Shown here: positions 1-10,688 of the stretch, in pieces | How positions within the stretch are numbered: the first letter of the stretch is position 1 | Layout of the letters: the number at the start of each line of letters is the position of its first letter | Assembly: GCF_005221325.1 (NCBI RefSeq) | Contig: NZ_CP039889.1 | Span: 620,001-684,000 of the forward strand | Reading direction: 5' to 3' | Source of the DNA: Agrobacterium tumefaciens | Lineage (GTDB): Bacteria; Pseudomonadota; Alphaproteobacteria; Rhizobiales; Rhizobiaceae | Length of the DNA: 64,000 nucleotides | The notes under the pieces: model-generated | Database searches by the model: none | What the model saw: only the letters and a program-made list of their open reading frames with translations | Told to the model about the DNA's origin: nothing | Made by a program: the position numbers and the translations under genes

Positions 1-1
1 C

Positions 2-964
2 TTCAAGCTCGAAAAATTCGAGCCCGGCGTCCGTTCGATCATGTCGAAAAACAGCAATTACTGGAAACAGAGCGGCCCGCACGTCGATAGTTTCGAGTTC
101 TTCGCGATCGCCGAAGACAATGCCCGCGTCAACGCGCTGATTTCGGGCGATATCCATCTTGCGGCTGCGATCAATCCGCGTTCGCTGCGCCTGCTCGACA
201 AGCAGGAGGGTATCGTTCTGTCCAAGGGAACGTCCGGCAACTATACCAACCTCAACATGCGGCTGGATCAGACGCCCGGTAACAATGCCGATTTCGTTGC
301 CGGCATGAAGTCGATCGTCAATCGCGAGCAGATCGTTAAGGCGGCGCTGCGTGGCCTCGGCGAAGTCGGCAACGACCAGCCCGTGCCGCCCATGAGCCCC
401 TACCACAATCCCGACCTGAAGCCGAAAGCCTTCGATCCGGACAAGGCGAAGTTTCACTTCGAAAAAGCGGGGCTCATCGGCCAGTCCATTCCGGTCATCA
501 CCTCGGATGCCGCAAACTCCGCCGTGGACATGGCGATGATCATCCAGGCATCGGCCGCGGAAATCGGCGTCAAGCTGGACGTGCAGCGCGTTCCTTCCGA
601 CGGTTACTGGAGCAATTACTGGCTGAAAGCGCCCATTCACTTCGGCAACATCAACCCGCGCCCGACCCCGGATATTCTGTTCTCGTTGCTTTACGCCTCC
701 GACGCGCCATGGAACGAGAGCCAGTACAAGTCGCCGAAGTTCGACAAGATGATGCTCGAAGCACGCGGCATGCTGGACATGGAAAAGCGCAAGCAGATCT
801 ACTTCGAGATGGAAACGATGATTTCCGAAGAGGCTGGCACGATCATTCCCGCCTATATTACGAATGTCGATGCCATCAACGCCAAGCTGAAGGGCCTGGA
901 AGCCAATCCGCTCGGCGGCATGATGGGTTACGCCTTTGCGGAATACGTCTGGCTAGAAGCCTGA
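2..964 (+). CDS. ABC transporter substrate-binding protein, family 5, C-terminal part
   Basis: This is the C-terminal part of a periplasmic dipeptide/oligopeptide/nickel-type solute-binding protein. The frame is open from the first base of the window and the residues before the first internal Met (FKLEKFEPG...) continue the usual pattern of this family ahead of the SNYWK segment, so the gene starts upstream of the window. Visible family marks are NSNYW near the left edge, GEVGNDQPVPP in the middle and the late YKSPKFDKMMLEA segment. About 320 residues are present of a usual 500-540. It precedes two permeases and a double ATPase on the same strand, so it is presumably their binding protein. 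The ligand cannot be told from the sequence. Confidence 0.85.
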   Translation, partial: FKLEKFEPGVRSIMSKNSNYWKQSGPHVDSFEFFAIAEDNARVNALISGDIHLAAAINPRSLRLLDKQEGIVLSKGTSGNYTNLNMRLDQTPGNNADFVAGMKSIVNREQIVKAALRGLGEVGNDQPVPPMSPYHNPDLKPKAFDPDKAKFHFEKAGLIGQSIPVITSDAANSAVDMAMIIQASAAEIGVKLDVQRVPSDGYWSNYWLKAPIHFGNINPRPTPDILFSLLYASDAPWNESQYKSPKFDKMMLEARGMLDMEKRKQIYFEMETMISEEAGTIIPAYITNVDAINAKLKGLEANPLGGMMGYAFAEYVWLEA

Positions 965-1097
965 TAGACCATGGAGCCGGGCGCCGATGCGCCCGACAAC
1001 CTTTCCGCCGGTTGCGGAAAGCCTCCATAGCCGGAGCGGGATGGCGAAAGTGCAAGCGGTTTTCGCCTGAAATCCCGCCCCGGCTCTATAATTTGGA

Positions 1098-1138
1098 TCA
1101 TGATGATTTCGGGTCGGCCCGGACCGAAATCATCATGA
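1098..1138. repeat. Inverted repeat between binding protein and permease genes
   Basis: Perfect 15-nt arms, TCATGATGATTTCGG (1098-1112) and its reverse complement (1124-1138), enclose an 11-nt GC-rich loop. It lies in the 200-nt gap between the binding-protein gene and the first permease gene. No T tract follows, so it is more likely an mRNA-stabilising or attenuating hairpin, or a mobile palindromic repeat, than a simple terminator. A hairpin at this point could lower permease expression relative to the binding protein, as is common in ABC operons; that is inference. Confidence 0.7.
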
Positions 1139-1164
1139 CCCAGCCAGGTCGCAGGAGCATGTGA

Positions 1165-2115
1165 ATGAACAGCCGTATATTGTCCCTTGTCGCCAGGCGG
1201 CTGGTCGTCATGTTGACGACGCTGCTGATCGTGTCGTTTATCGTCTTTTCCGCCACCAGCCTTTTGCCCGGCGACACGGCGACGATCCTTCTCGGCCAGT
1301 CGGCGACGCCGGAGGCCGTGGCCGGTCTGCGCACCGCCATGCATCTTGACGACCCCGCCCTTTTTCGTTTCGTTCGCTGGCTGTTTGGCCTGCTGCACGG
1401 CGAACTCGGCACCTCCTATGCCAACAACATGGCGATTGCCGATCTCATCGGTCCACGTTTCATCAACTCCATGAAGCTTGCCGGCATCACCACCATTATT
1501 GCCGTGCCCCTGGCGCTCACACTCGGCATCAGCTCCGCCATGCTGCGCGGAACGCTTTATGATCGGGTTGTCACCATCCTGACCATCGGCGTTATCTCTG
1601 TGCCGGAATTCATGATCGCGACGCTTGCCGTGCTACTTTTCGCCGTTTACCTGAAATGGCTTCCCGCTTTGTCGCTGGTCAGCGAGATTCATTCCGTCTT
1701 CGATGTACTGCGTGTTTACGCCATGCCGGTCATCACGCTCACCTTCGTCGTCTCGGCGCAGATGATCCGCATGAGCCGCGCCGCCGTGATCGAAACGCTC
1801 GATACGCCCTATGTCGAAATGGCGCTCTTGAAGGGCGCGCCGCGCATGCGCATCGTGCTGCGCCATGCGCTGCCCAATGCGCTCGGCCCCATCGTCAATG
1901 CCGTGGCGCTGTCGCTTTCTTATCTCGTCGGCGGCGTCATCATCGTCGAGACGATCTTCAATTATCCTGGCATCGCCAAGCTGATGGTCGATGGCGTCGC
2001 GACCCGCGACCTGCCGCTGATCCAGACCTGCGCGATGATCTTCTGCGTCGGTTATCTCCTCCTCATCACGACAGCTGACATCATCGCCATCATGTCCAAT
2101 CCAAGGCTGCGCTGA
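1165..2115 (+). CDS. ABC transporter permease, DppB-like
   Basis: Inner-membrane permease of the binding-protein-dependent family (DppB/OppB type), 316 residues. The N-terminus (ILSLVARRLVVMLTTLLIVSF) is the typical first helix, followed by a periplasmic loop with LLPGDTATILLG and further hydrophobic segments. The EAA-type cytoplasmic loop is visible around ALLKGAPRMRIVLRHALPNALGP, which contacts the ATPase. The ATG at 1165 is preceded by a GCAGGAG ribosome-binding site. The stop overlaps the next ATG (TGATG at 2113), so translation of the two permeases is probably coupled. Confidence 0.9.
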   Translation: MNSRILSLVARRLVVMLTTLLIVSFIVFSATSLLPGDTATILLGQSATPEAVAGLRTAMHLDDPALFRFVRWLFGLLHGELGTSYANNMAIADLIGPRFINSMKLAGITTIIAVPLALTLGISSAMLRGTLYDRVVTILTIGVISVPEFMIATLAVLLFAVYLKWLPALSLVSEIHSVFDVLRVYAMPVITLTFVVSAQMIRMSRAAVIETLDTPYVEMALLKGAPRMRIVLRHALPNALGPIVNAVALSLSYLVGGVIIVETIFNYPGIAKLMVDGVATRDLPLIQTCAMIFCVGYLLLITTADIIAIMSNPRLR

Positions 2116-2969
2116 TGACCGATCATATCAAGACATATCAGGGGACTTCGCGTTTGGGTTACAAGATCAACGCAGTCGGCGTTTTGGGCTTTCTCGTCAT
2201 TTTCTTCTGGGCGATGGTTGCGATTTTCGCACCCTATCTCATTCCGCATCCGGTGGGTGAAATCGTCGATTTCGATTATTTCGGGCCGATGACGTCAGAT
2301 CTCTGGCTCGGTTCCGATTATCTCGGCCGTGACGTCTTCTCCCGCATTCTCATGGGTGCACGTTTCACGGTCGGCATTTCGCTGGCGGCCGTCACGGTCG
2401 CCTGCGTGTCCGGCGTCGTGCTCGGCATGTGCGCGGCCGTCATCGGCGGCTGGTTCGATGCCGCGCTCAGCCGGTTTCTTGATGCGGTGAATTCCATTCC
2501 AAGCAAGCTGTTCGGCCTCGTGGTCGTCGCCGCCGTCGGTTCGTCCATCCCGGTGCTGATCGTCACGCTCTCGGTCATCTATACGCCGGGCGCCTATCGT
2601 TTCGCCCGGGCGCTGGCGGTGAATGTCAACACCATGGATTTCGTCACCGTCGCCCGCGTGCGCGGCGAAAGCCTGCTCTACCTCATCGGCTCCGAAATCC
2701 TGCCGAACATCATCCGTCCCGTGCTTGCCGATCTCGGCGTGCGTTTCGTCTTCATCGTGCTGCTTTTGTCGGGCCTCTCCTTCCTCGGCCTCGGCCTGCA
2801 GCCGCCGAACGCGGACTGGGGCGCACTGGTGCGTGAAAATATCGGCGGCCTGCCTTTTGCAGCGCCCGCCGTGATCTTCCCTTCGCTGGCAATTGCCAGC
2901 CTGACGATCAGCGTCAATCTTCTGATCGACAATCTGCCGCAGAAAATCCGCGACAGGAGCGAAGCATGA
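2115..2969 (+). CDS. ABC transporter permease, DppC-like
   Basis: Second inner-membrane permease of the importer (DppC/OppC type), 284 residues. It shows the usual N-terminal helix, then the family segment DLWLGSDYLGRDVFSR before the core helices and the EAA loop VARVRGESLLYLIGSEILPNII. Near the C-terminus the SFLGLGLQPPNADWG segment is characteristic of DppC proteins. It overlaps the preceding permease by one base and the following ATPase by four bases (ATGA), so the three genes form one transcription and translation unit. Confidence 0.9.
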   Translation: MTDHIKTYQGTSRLGYKINAVGVLGFLVIFFWAMVAIFAPYLIPHPVGEIVDFDYFGPMTSDLWLGSDYLGRDVFSRILMGARFTVGISLAAVTVACVSGVVLGMCAAVIGGWFDAALSRFLDAVNSIPSKLFGLVVVAAVGSSIPVLIVTLSVIYTPGAYRFARALAVNVNTMDFVTVARVRGESLLYLIGSEILPNIIRPVLADLGVRFVFIVLLLSGLSFLGLGLQPPNADWGALVRENIGGLPFAAPAVIFPSLAIASLTISVNLLIDNLPQKIRDRSEA

Positions 2970-4621
2970 AAAATCTCGTTGAAATCCGCGGACTGAAAGT
3001 TGAAGCGACCACCGACAGCGGCCGCCGCATCGATATCATCAAGGGTGTCGACATCGACATCGCCGATGGCGAGATCGTCGCGCTGATCGGGGAAAGCGGC
3101 TCCGGCAAGACAACGATCGCGCTGACGCTGATGGGCTATGCCCGCCCCGGCTGCCGTATTTCCGGTGGCAGCGTCAAGATTGCCGGTCGCGACATGGTGC
3201 AGCTTTCGGAAGCCGAGCGCGCCAAGGTGCGCGGCACGAAAGTGACCTATGTACCGCAAAGTGCGGCCGCCGCCTTCAACCCGGCGCAGAAGATCATCGA
3301 TCAGGTCATCGAAGTCACGCGCATCCACCATCTGATGCCGCCGCAGGAAGCTCGCGCCCGGGCGGTGGAACTCTTCAAGGCTCTGTCGCTGCCCAACCCG
3401 GAGACCATCGGCGAGCGTTACCCGCATCAGGTCTCCGGCGGCCAGTTGCAGCGCCTCTCGGCCGCCATGGCGCTGATTGGCGACCCGAAGCTGGTGATCT
3501 TCGACGAACCGACCACCGCTCTTGATGTGACGACACAGATCGAGGTTCTGCGCGCCTTCAAATCAGCCATGCGCAAGGGCGGCATCGGTGGCGTTTACGT
3601 GTCGCACGATCTCGCCGTCGTCGCCCAGATCGCCGACCGGATCGTTGTGCTGAAAGGCGGCGAAGTGCAGGAAACCGGCACCACGAAGGATATTCTCGAA
3701 AATGCACAGCATCCCTACACCAAGGAATTGCTGACGGCGTTTCATGACAAGGTCCGCGCAGTCACCCCAGCCAAGCAGGAACGGGCAACACCGCTGCTGG
3801 ATATTGAAAATCTGATCGCCGGTTATGGCACCAAAGGTGAAGACAATTTGCCGCTGGTGCGGGCGGTGGATTCCGTCAACCTCGCAGTCTATCCCGGCCG
3901 CAATCTCGGCATCATCGGCGAATCCGGTTGCGGAAAGTCAACACTTGCTCGGGCGATTGCCGGCATTCTGCCGGCGGCAAGCGGCCATGTCATCTTCGAA
4001 GGCCGTGAACTGGATGCCGATGCCCGGCGCCGGACCAGCGACCAGCTGCGCCGCATGCAGATCGTCTTCCAATATGCCGATACGGCGCTCAACCCGTCAA
4101 AACCCATCGAGGATATTCTAGGGCGGCCGCTGACCTTTTATCACGGCATGAAGGGCAAGGCTCGCGATGCACGGATCGACGAGCTTCTCGATATGGTGAA
4201 GCTGCCGCGTTCGGTGCGCCATCGCCACCCCTCCGGCCTTTCGGGTGGCCAGAAACAGCGTGTTAATTTCGCCCGGGCGCTCGCGGCCGAACCGTCGCTG
4301 ATCATCTGCGATGAAATCACCTCGGCGCTCGATACCGTGGTCGCGTCCGCGATCATCGATCTTCTGGGGGAACTCCAGCGCGAGCTTGGCCTCTCCTATA
4401 TCTTCATCAGCCACGATCTTTCTGTCGTGGAAACCATCTGCGACGAAATCGTCGTGATGTATGGCGGGCAGAAGGTGGAGCATCTGGAAACGGAAGCGAT
4501 CAAATCGCCCACCCATCCCTATTCGAAACTGCTCTTCTCCTCGGTGCCGAAACTCGACCCGACATGGCTCGACAATCTTCAGCAGGACGCGGAACTGGTG
4601 CGGGCGTTTTCGAAAAGGTGA
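2966..4621 (+). CDS. ABC transporter double ATP-binding protein (DppD-DppF fusion)
   Basis: Cytoplasmic ATPase with two nucleotide-binding domains in one 551-residue chain, replacing separate DppD and DppF subunits. Domain 1 has Walker A GESGSGKTT at 42-50, signature VSGGQ at 156-160 and Walker B LVIFDEP at 176-182. Domain 2 has Walker A GESGCGKST at 318-326, signature LSGGQ at 425-429 and Walker B LIICDE at 445-450. The second Walker B is followed by ITSALD instead of the usual PTSALD, a small deviation. It energises the two permeases immediately upstream. An intergenic repeat follows directly after the stop. Confidence 0.92.
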   Translation: MKNLVEIRGLKVEATTDSGRRIDIIKGVDIDIADGEIVALIGESGSGKTTIALTLMGYARPGCRISGGSVKIAGRDMVQLSEAERAKVRGTKVTYVPQSAAAAFNPAQKIIDQVIEVTRIHHLMPPQEARARAVELFKALSLPNPETIGERYPHQVSGGQLQRLSAAMALIGDPKLVIFDEPTTALDVTTQIEVLRAFKSAMRKGGIGGVYVSHDLAVVAQIADRIVVLKGGEVQETGTTKDILENAQHPYTKELLTAFHDKVRAVTPAKQERATPLLDIENLIAGYGTKGEDNLPLVRAVDSVNLAVYPGRNLGIIGESGCGKSTLARAIAGILPAASGHVIFEGRELDADARRRTSDQLRRMQIVFQYADTALNPSKPIEDILGRPLTFYHGMKGKARDARIDELLDMVKLPRSVRHRHPSGLSGGQKQRVNFARALAAEPSLIICDEITSALDTVVASAIIDLLGELQRELGLSYIFISHDLSVVETICDEIVVMYGGQKVEHLETEAIKSPTHPYSKLLFSSVPKLDPTWLDNLQQDAELVRAFSKR

Positions 4622-4625
4622 GAAA

Positions 4626-4687
4626 CTCTCCTCCGTCATGCCGGCCTTGAGCCGGCATCCAGCTACGGCGCATCTGCGCCGTGAAAA
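4626..4687. repeat. RIME-like intergenic palindromic repeat, copy 1
   Basis: The segment contains TGCCGGCCTTGAGCCGGCA, a palindrome with a 5-nt loop, followed by a second dyad around ACGGCGCATCTGCGCCGT. Almost the same sequence recurs at 36305-36366, in the same orientation. Such mosaic palindromes are common between genes in Rhizobiaceae genomes (RIME-type elements). Here it lies at the 3' end of the transporter operon, facing the convergent Lrp-type gene, and may form a stem-loop in either transcript. Confidence 0.75.
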
Positions 4688-4732
4688 GACTTTCCGCATT
4701 GGTTCTGCGACGCCTGAGACGCCTCATCCACT

Positions 4733-5212
4733 TCAAAGCGGAAACAGGCTGGTCAGCGGCATATGTGATTTGATGATCGGCGATTTTAGCACCACGAAGC
4801 TGAAATATTTATCGATGCCGACATCCATATCCGTCAGCCGCTCCATGATCGACTGATATTCGACGATGCCTGATGTGACGAATTTCAGCAGATAATCATA
4901 ACCGCCGGAAACAAGGTGGCATTCCACCACCTGGTCGATCTTTTCGACGACGCCGAGGAAGCGGGCGAAATCGATCTGGCGATGGTTCTTGAGCGTGATC
5001 TCCGTGAAAACCGTCAGCGTCTGGCCGAGCTTGTTGATGTTGATCTGCGCCGAATAACCCTCGATATAACCTTCGGACTGCAGCTTCTTCACCCGCATCA
5101 GGCAGGGGCTGGGCGACAGGTTGACGAGCTCCGCCAGTTCAACATTGGTGATACGACCGTTTTTCTGCAATTCGTAGAGGATCTTGATGTCGATCCGGTC
5201 AAGTTTCATCAT
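4733..5212 (-). CDS. Lrp/AsnC family transcriptional regulator
   Basis: DNA-binding regulator of the feast/famine family, 159 residues, which is the usual length. The N-terminal helix-turn-helix (LDRIDIKILYELQKNGRI, then ELAELVNLSPSPCLMRVKKL) is typical, followed by a linker and a C-terminal ligand-binding RAM domain beginning near VFTEITLK. Two adjacent ATG codons (5212 and 5209) are possible starts. It is transcribed divergently from the FAD oxidoreductase at 5440, an arrangement in which Lrp-type proteins commonly activate the neighbour in response to its amino-acid substrate. That pairing is inferred from position only. Confidence 0.9.
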   Translation of the reverse strand: MMKLDRIDIKILYELQKNGRITNVELAELVNLSPSPCLMRVKKLQSEGYIEGYSAQININKLGQTLTVFTEITLKNHRQIDFARFLGVVEKIDQVVECHLVSGGYDYLLKFVTSGIVEYQSIMERLTDMDVGIDKYFSFVVLKSPIIKSHMPLTSLFPL

Positions 5213-5439
5213 GTGCGGGACCCCTTTTTTGTTTTTTGTAAGCGCAGCATAAAATTCTGGCGCGTTGACGGAAATCTTATCACATGGGCGGGTCCTGTCG
5301 ACGTGGGGATATTTTTTTGATGCAGCATAAAGAGTTGCAGAAGCGTCATCGAACAGCAGGAGATTCCGGCTGGAGGCTCAGTCTGGCAGCGTTTACATGC
5401 CGGCTGAGGTAAATTAGGACGAACACAAGGAGTCCGACC

Positions 5440-6765
5440 ATGCCCGCCCCGCTGCAACAGATCACGACATCGCCGGAACTGCCAGAATCCGCGGACGCCG
5501 TCATTATAGGCGGCGGCATTGTCGGTGTCTTTGCGGCCTATTACCTCGCCCGGCGCGGCCTGAAAGTGGCACTGGTCGAAAAAGGCCTAATCGGCGCTGA
5601 GCAATCCAGCCGCAACTGGGGTTGGTGCCGCCAGCAGAACCGCGATGCCCGTGAGTTGCCGATCTCGACCCAGAGCCTTGCGCTCTGGGAACAATTCGCC
5701 ACTGAGAGCGGTGAAGACACCGGTTTTCGCCGCTGCGGGCTGTTTTATCTCAGCGACAACGAGGCAGAGCTTGCCGGCTGGGCGCGCTGGCGCGACTTTG
5801 CCATCACGGCAGGCGTGACAACCCATATGCTGAGTGCGGACGAGGCCAGCGAACGCGGCCGCGCCACCGGAAAACGCTGGAAGGGCGGTGTCTTTTCACC
5901 GACCGACGGCACGGCAGATCCTTCCATGGCGGCACCCGCCGTCGCACGCGCCATCATCAAACTGGGTGGCACCGTGCATCAGAATTGCGCTGCCCGCGGT
6001 CTTGAGACGGAAGGCGGCCGCGTCAGCGCCGTCGTCACCGAAAAAGGCACCATCCGCACCAAAACCGCCATCATGTCCGGCGGGGCCTGGGCCTCCTCCT
6101 TCTGCCGTCAGCTCGGCATTCGTTTTCCGCAGGCTTCCGTTCGCTCTTCCATTCTGTCCGTCACGCCGGGCGCGGAAGGCCTGCCGGATGCGCTGCATAC
6201 AAAAGCCGTTTCCATAACGCGCCGGAACAACGGCGGTTATACGCTTGCCATCAGCGGCCTCGGTCGCATCGACCCAACGGCGCAGCAGATGCGGTTTTCG
6301 CGCGAATTCGTTCCGATGTTCCTGAAGCGCTGGCGCAGCCTGCGACCGGGCGGGCTGGAGGGCGTTCGCGGCGGCCACGAGACGCTGAAGCACTGGCGCC
6401 TCGATGCGCCGACTCCGATGGAGCGGGTGCGCATTCTTGACCCAAAACCCAATGCCGCCGCCATCCAGGAAACCCACAAAAGGGCACTGGAACTTCTGCC
6501 TGCACTGAACAGGACTCGGATTTCCGCCACTTGGGCCGGTTTCATCGACAGCACGCCGGATGGGGTGCCCGCAATAGGTGAAACCAGTGAATTGCCCGGT
6601 TTCATTCTCGCCGCCGGCTTCAGTGGCCACGGTTTCGGCATCGGGCCGGGTGCCGGCCATCTGATCGCCGATATCGTGACGGGTTCAAACCCGATCGTCG
6701 ATCCCGCTCCCTATCACCCCAGCCGTTTCCAGGGCTCTGCCTGGGGCAAAGTCGCGGATTTCTAA
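5440..6765 (+). CDS. FAD-dependent amino-acid oxidoreductase, DadA/DAO family
   Basis: Flavoprotein of the D-amino-acid oxidase/dehydrogenase (DAO) fold, 441 residues. Near residue 21 the Rossmann motif VIIGGGIVGVFAAYYLARRG binds FAD, with the acidic ribose-binding residue about 20 residues later (VALVEKG). An SSRNWGWCRQQNR segment follows, and near the C-terminus GFSGHGFGIGPGAGHLIAD is the second flavin-contact motif. It probably oxidises an amino acid or opine-like secondary amine to the oxo acid. The start is supported by AAGGAG ahead of the ATG. No signal peptide is seen. It is divergent from the Lrp-type regulator and ends at a hairpin shared with the convergent operon. Confidence 0.85.
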   Translation: MPAPLQQITTSPELPESADAVIIGGGIVGVFAAYYLARRGLKVALVEKGLIGAEQSSRNWGWCRQQNRDARELPISTQSLALWEQFATESGEDTGFRRCGLFYLSDNEAELAGWARWRDFAITAGVTTHMLSADEASERGRATGKRWKGGVFSPTDGTADPSMAAPAVARAIIKLGGTVHQNCAARGLETEGGRVSAVVTEKGTIRTKTAIMSGGAWASSFCRQLGIRFPQASVRSSILSVTPGAEGLPDALHTKAVSITRRNNGGYTLAISGLGRIDPTAQQMRFSREFVPMFLKRWRSLRPGGLEGVRGGHETLKHWRLDAPTPMERVRILDPKPNAAAIQETHKRALELLPALNRTRISATWAGFIDSTPDGVPAIGETSELPGFILAAGFSGHGFGIGPGAGHLIADIVTGSNPIVDPAPYHPSRFQGSAWGKVADF

Positions 6766-6780
6766 AGGTGCCGACGAAAC

Positions 6781-6810
6781 AATATCCGCAGGCCGGAACC
6801 TGCGGATATT
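6781..6810. terminator. Hairpin between convergent genes
   Basis: Perfect 12-nt arms AATATCCGCAGG (6781-6792) and CCTGCGGATATT (6799-6810) enclose a 6-nt loop. It sits between the oxidoreductase gene (plus) and the binding-protein gene (minus), 15 nt after one stop and 26 nt from the other, so it could serve both transcripts. A clear T tract is absent on both sides, so termination strength is uncertain. Confidence 0.6.
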
Positions 6811-6836
6811 GCCGTCCGCCGCATTTATTCGAGCAA

Positions 6837-7772
6837 TCAGCTTTTTGGCAGGCCGGGTGGGTTGGTGCGTGATTCCGGCAGGGCCTCTTCCGAAAGTTGC
6901 CAGCGATCCAGAATTTTCGCGTAGGCGCCACTCTTGATCAGATCATTGGTGGCAAGCGTCAGGGCATCGGCCAACCCCGAACCCTTGCGCGTGGTGATGG
7001 CGACATCGGAACGTTCCGGCCAGCCAGCGGAAAGGGTTCCGACACGCTTGATAGTCTTGTCGCGTGCAGCGATGAAAACCAGCTGCGCATGCGGCTGGAC
7101 GATGACATCCGCCCGCCCCGCCGAAAGCGCAACGAACCGGGTAGCTTCGTCATCGTAATATTGCAACTCGATCGGCTTCAATCCGGCGGCGACATTCTCA
7201 TCGCTCCATTTCAGCAGGATACGCTCCTGATTGGTGCCAGCGCCGACGATGATCCTCAGGCCGGCCGCGTCCTTCGGCTCCTTGATTTCGGTAATGCCGC
7301 TGTCCGACTTGACGAAAAAGCCGTGTAGGCCCTGACGATAGGTCGAGAAATCGAACTTCTCCTTGCGCTGTTCGGTCACACCGACATTGGAGATGACGGC
7401 ATCGTATTTTCCCGAGGCGAGGCCGAGCGGCCAGTCCGCCCATGCCACCGCCACCAGTTCCAGCTTGAGACCGAGGCTGTCGGCCACCGCAAGAGCATAG
7501 TCGGGATCTGCGCCGACCACCGTTTTTGCATCCGTCGCATAGGTCGCGAGCGGCGGTCCGCCGGGTGCGACCGCGACGGTGAGTTTGCCCGGCGAGACGA
7601 ATTTGAAATTCTTGGGAACAGCAGCAATGGCAGCGGGGTCTTTTTCAACCCTGATGCGGCCCGGCTGATCCGGTGACAGGTCGAAGACATCGGTTGCAAA
7701 AGCCGACGCAAAACCGGCGATGGAGAGAAAGGCGCCGAGCGTGGCCGTGGCGAGACGAGAGGTGAAGGTCAT
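6837..7772 (-). CDS. Amino-acid ABC transporter substrate-binding protein (TcyJ/TcyK-like position), copy 1
   Basis: Periplasmic family-3 solute-binding protein, 311 residues from the ATG at 7772. That start puts the Sec signal peptide (MTFTSRLATATLGAFLSIAG, with an ASA cleavage region near residue 25) at the N-terminus; the open frame extends further upstream but without signal-peptide character. Family-3 marks are VGADPDYALAVADSLGLKLELV and a late GRADV segment. It is a close paralogue of the next gene: both share DLSP near the mature N-terminus and end in ESRTNPPGLPKS. Downstream partners are a permease-ATPase fusion and organosulfur-modifying enzymes, so cystine or an S-substituted cysteine is the likely ligand. 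That is inference from context. Confidence 0.85.
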   Translation of the reverse strand: MTFTSRLATATLGAFLSIAGFASAFATDVFDLSPDQPGRIRVEKDPAAIAAVPKNFKFVSPGKLTVAVAPGGPPLATYATDAKTVVGADPDYALAVADSLGLKLELVAVAWADWPLGLASGKYDAVISNVGVTEQRKEKFDFSTYRQGLHGFFVKSDSGITEIKEPKDAAGLRIIVGAGTNQERILLKWSDENVAAGLKPIELQYYDDEATRFVALSAGRADVIVQPHAQLVFIAARDKTIKRVGTLSAGWPERSDVAITTRKGSGLADALTLATNDLIKSGAYAKILDRWQLSEEALPESRTNPPGLPKS

Positions 7773-7860
7773 TGTGGTTTCCCGATGAAATGATGGCGGG
7801 ACGGGAGGTAGCGCGGACGGGAGGATGCCCGCGCTACCGGCTGAGTGATGTCCCACCTTC

Positions 7861-7905
7861 AACTCAGCGTTTGGCAACTCAGCCTTTGGCAGTTCAGCTT
7901 TTGGG
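7861..7905 (-). repeat. Three tandem 15-nt degenerate repeats after the stop of the binding-protein gene
   Basis: Three successive 15-nt units (7861-7875, 7876-7890, 7891-7905) read AACTCAGCGTTTGGC, AACTCAGCCTTTGGC and a slightly changed third copy. On the minus strand each resembles the last codons of the upstream binding-protein gene (TGCCGAAGAGCTGA, ending Leu-Pro-Lys-Ser-stop). They lie 11 nt downstream of that stop. They look like slippage copies of the gene's 3' end. No function is evident. Confidence 0.6.
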
Positions 7906-7915
7906 CACGTCGCGC

Positions 7916-8854
7916 TCAGCTCTTCGGCAGGCCGGGCGGGTTGGTGCGGGATTCGGTGATGGCTTCCGAGCCGAGGTTCCAGCGGGCGAGAACCTTGCCG
8001 TAATTGCCGTTCTTGATCTGGGCATTCAGTGCCGCAGTGACGGCTTCGGCAATGCCGGCATCCTTTTTCGAAGCAACGGCGATTTCCGCCGCTTCCGGCC
8101 AGCCGCCGGAGAAGGTGCCGACGAGCTTGGTCTTCTTCTGGCTTGCCGCCTGGAAGGCCGAGGTGGCGTTGGGGCCAAGATAGGCGTCCGCGCGGCCGGA
8201 TTGCAGGGCGACGTCAAGCACGGCCTGATCGTCGTAATATTGCACATCGGTATCGGCCAATCCCTTCGCCTTGTTCTCCTTGATCCATTTCAGCAGAATC
8301 TGCTCCTGATTGGTGGCGGCGCCGACAATGACCTTCAACCCGGCAACATCCTCGGGCTTGCCGATTGACGTCACCTTGCTGTTATTGCCCACGTAAAAAC
8401 CGAGCAGGTCGTTGCGATAGCTGGAAAAATCGAACTTTTCCTTGCGCGCTTCCGTCACGGTGATGTTGGAGGTAACGGCGTCGTATTTGCCGGAAGCAAG
8501 GCCGAGCGGCCAGTCGGCCCAGGCGATCGGTACAAGCTGCAGCTCGAGCCCCAGGCTGTCGGCGACCAGCTGGGCAATATCCGGCTCAACGCCAATAGGT
8601 GTTTTCGTGTCACTCGCATAATCCACCAGCGGCAGGCGGAAGGGTACGGTCGCGACCGTCAGCTTTCCATCGGCGATGAATTTATGACCGGCGGGCAGAA
8701 GCTTGATCGCCCCCTCCACCTTTTCGGCGCGCACCCGGCCCTTCTGCTCGGGTGACAGGTCCACCTCCTGCGCATGCGCGACCGGCACAAGGGAAGCGGT
8801 GGCGGTGAAAAGACCGCCTACGAGAAGGGACAATAATTTCGATGAAAATGCCAT
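7916..8854 (-). CDS. Amino-acid ABC transporter substrate-binding protein, copy 2
   Basis: Periplasmic family-3 solute-binding protein, 312 residues, with a clear Sec signal peptide (KLLSLLVGGLFTATASL, then VAHA before QEVDLSPEQ). IGVEPDIAQLVADSLGLELQLV, SGKYDAVTSNITVTEARKEK and GRADAYLG are family-3 marks. It parallels the copy at 6837-7772 over the whole length and shares its unusual C-terminal ESRTNPPGLPKS. The pair recalls TcyJ and TcyK, the two binding proteins of the B. subtilis cystine importer in the ytm operon. It begins 24 nt after the permease-ATPase fusion gene and belongs to the same operon. Confidence 0.87.
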   Translation of the reverse strand: MAFSSKLLSLLVGGLFTATASLVPVAHAQEVDLSPEQKGRVRAEKVEGAIKLLPAGHKFIADGKLTVATVPFRLPLVDYASDTKTPIGVEPDIAQLVADSLGLELQLVPIAWADWPLGLASGKYDAVTSNITVTEARKEKFDFSSYRNDLLGFYVGNNSKVTSIGKPEDVAGLKVIVGAATNQEQILLKWIKENKAKGLADTDVQYYDDQAVLDVALQSGRADAYLGPNATSAFQAASQKKTKLVGTFSGGWPEAAEIAVASKKDAGIAEAVTAALNAQIKNGNYGKVLARWNLGSEAITESRTNPPGLPKS

Positions 8855-8878
8855 GTGAGTGTTTCCTTTGTTTTTTGA

Positions 8879-10675
<1,797 letters not shown>

Positions 10676-10688
10676 CGGGAGGAGCCTT

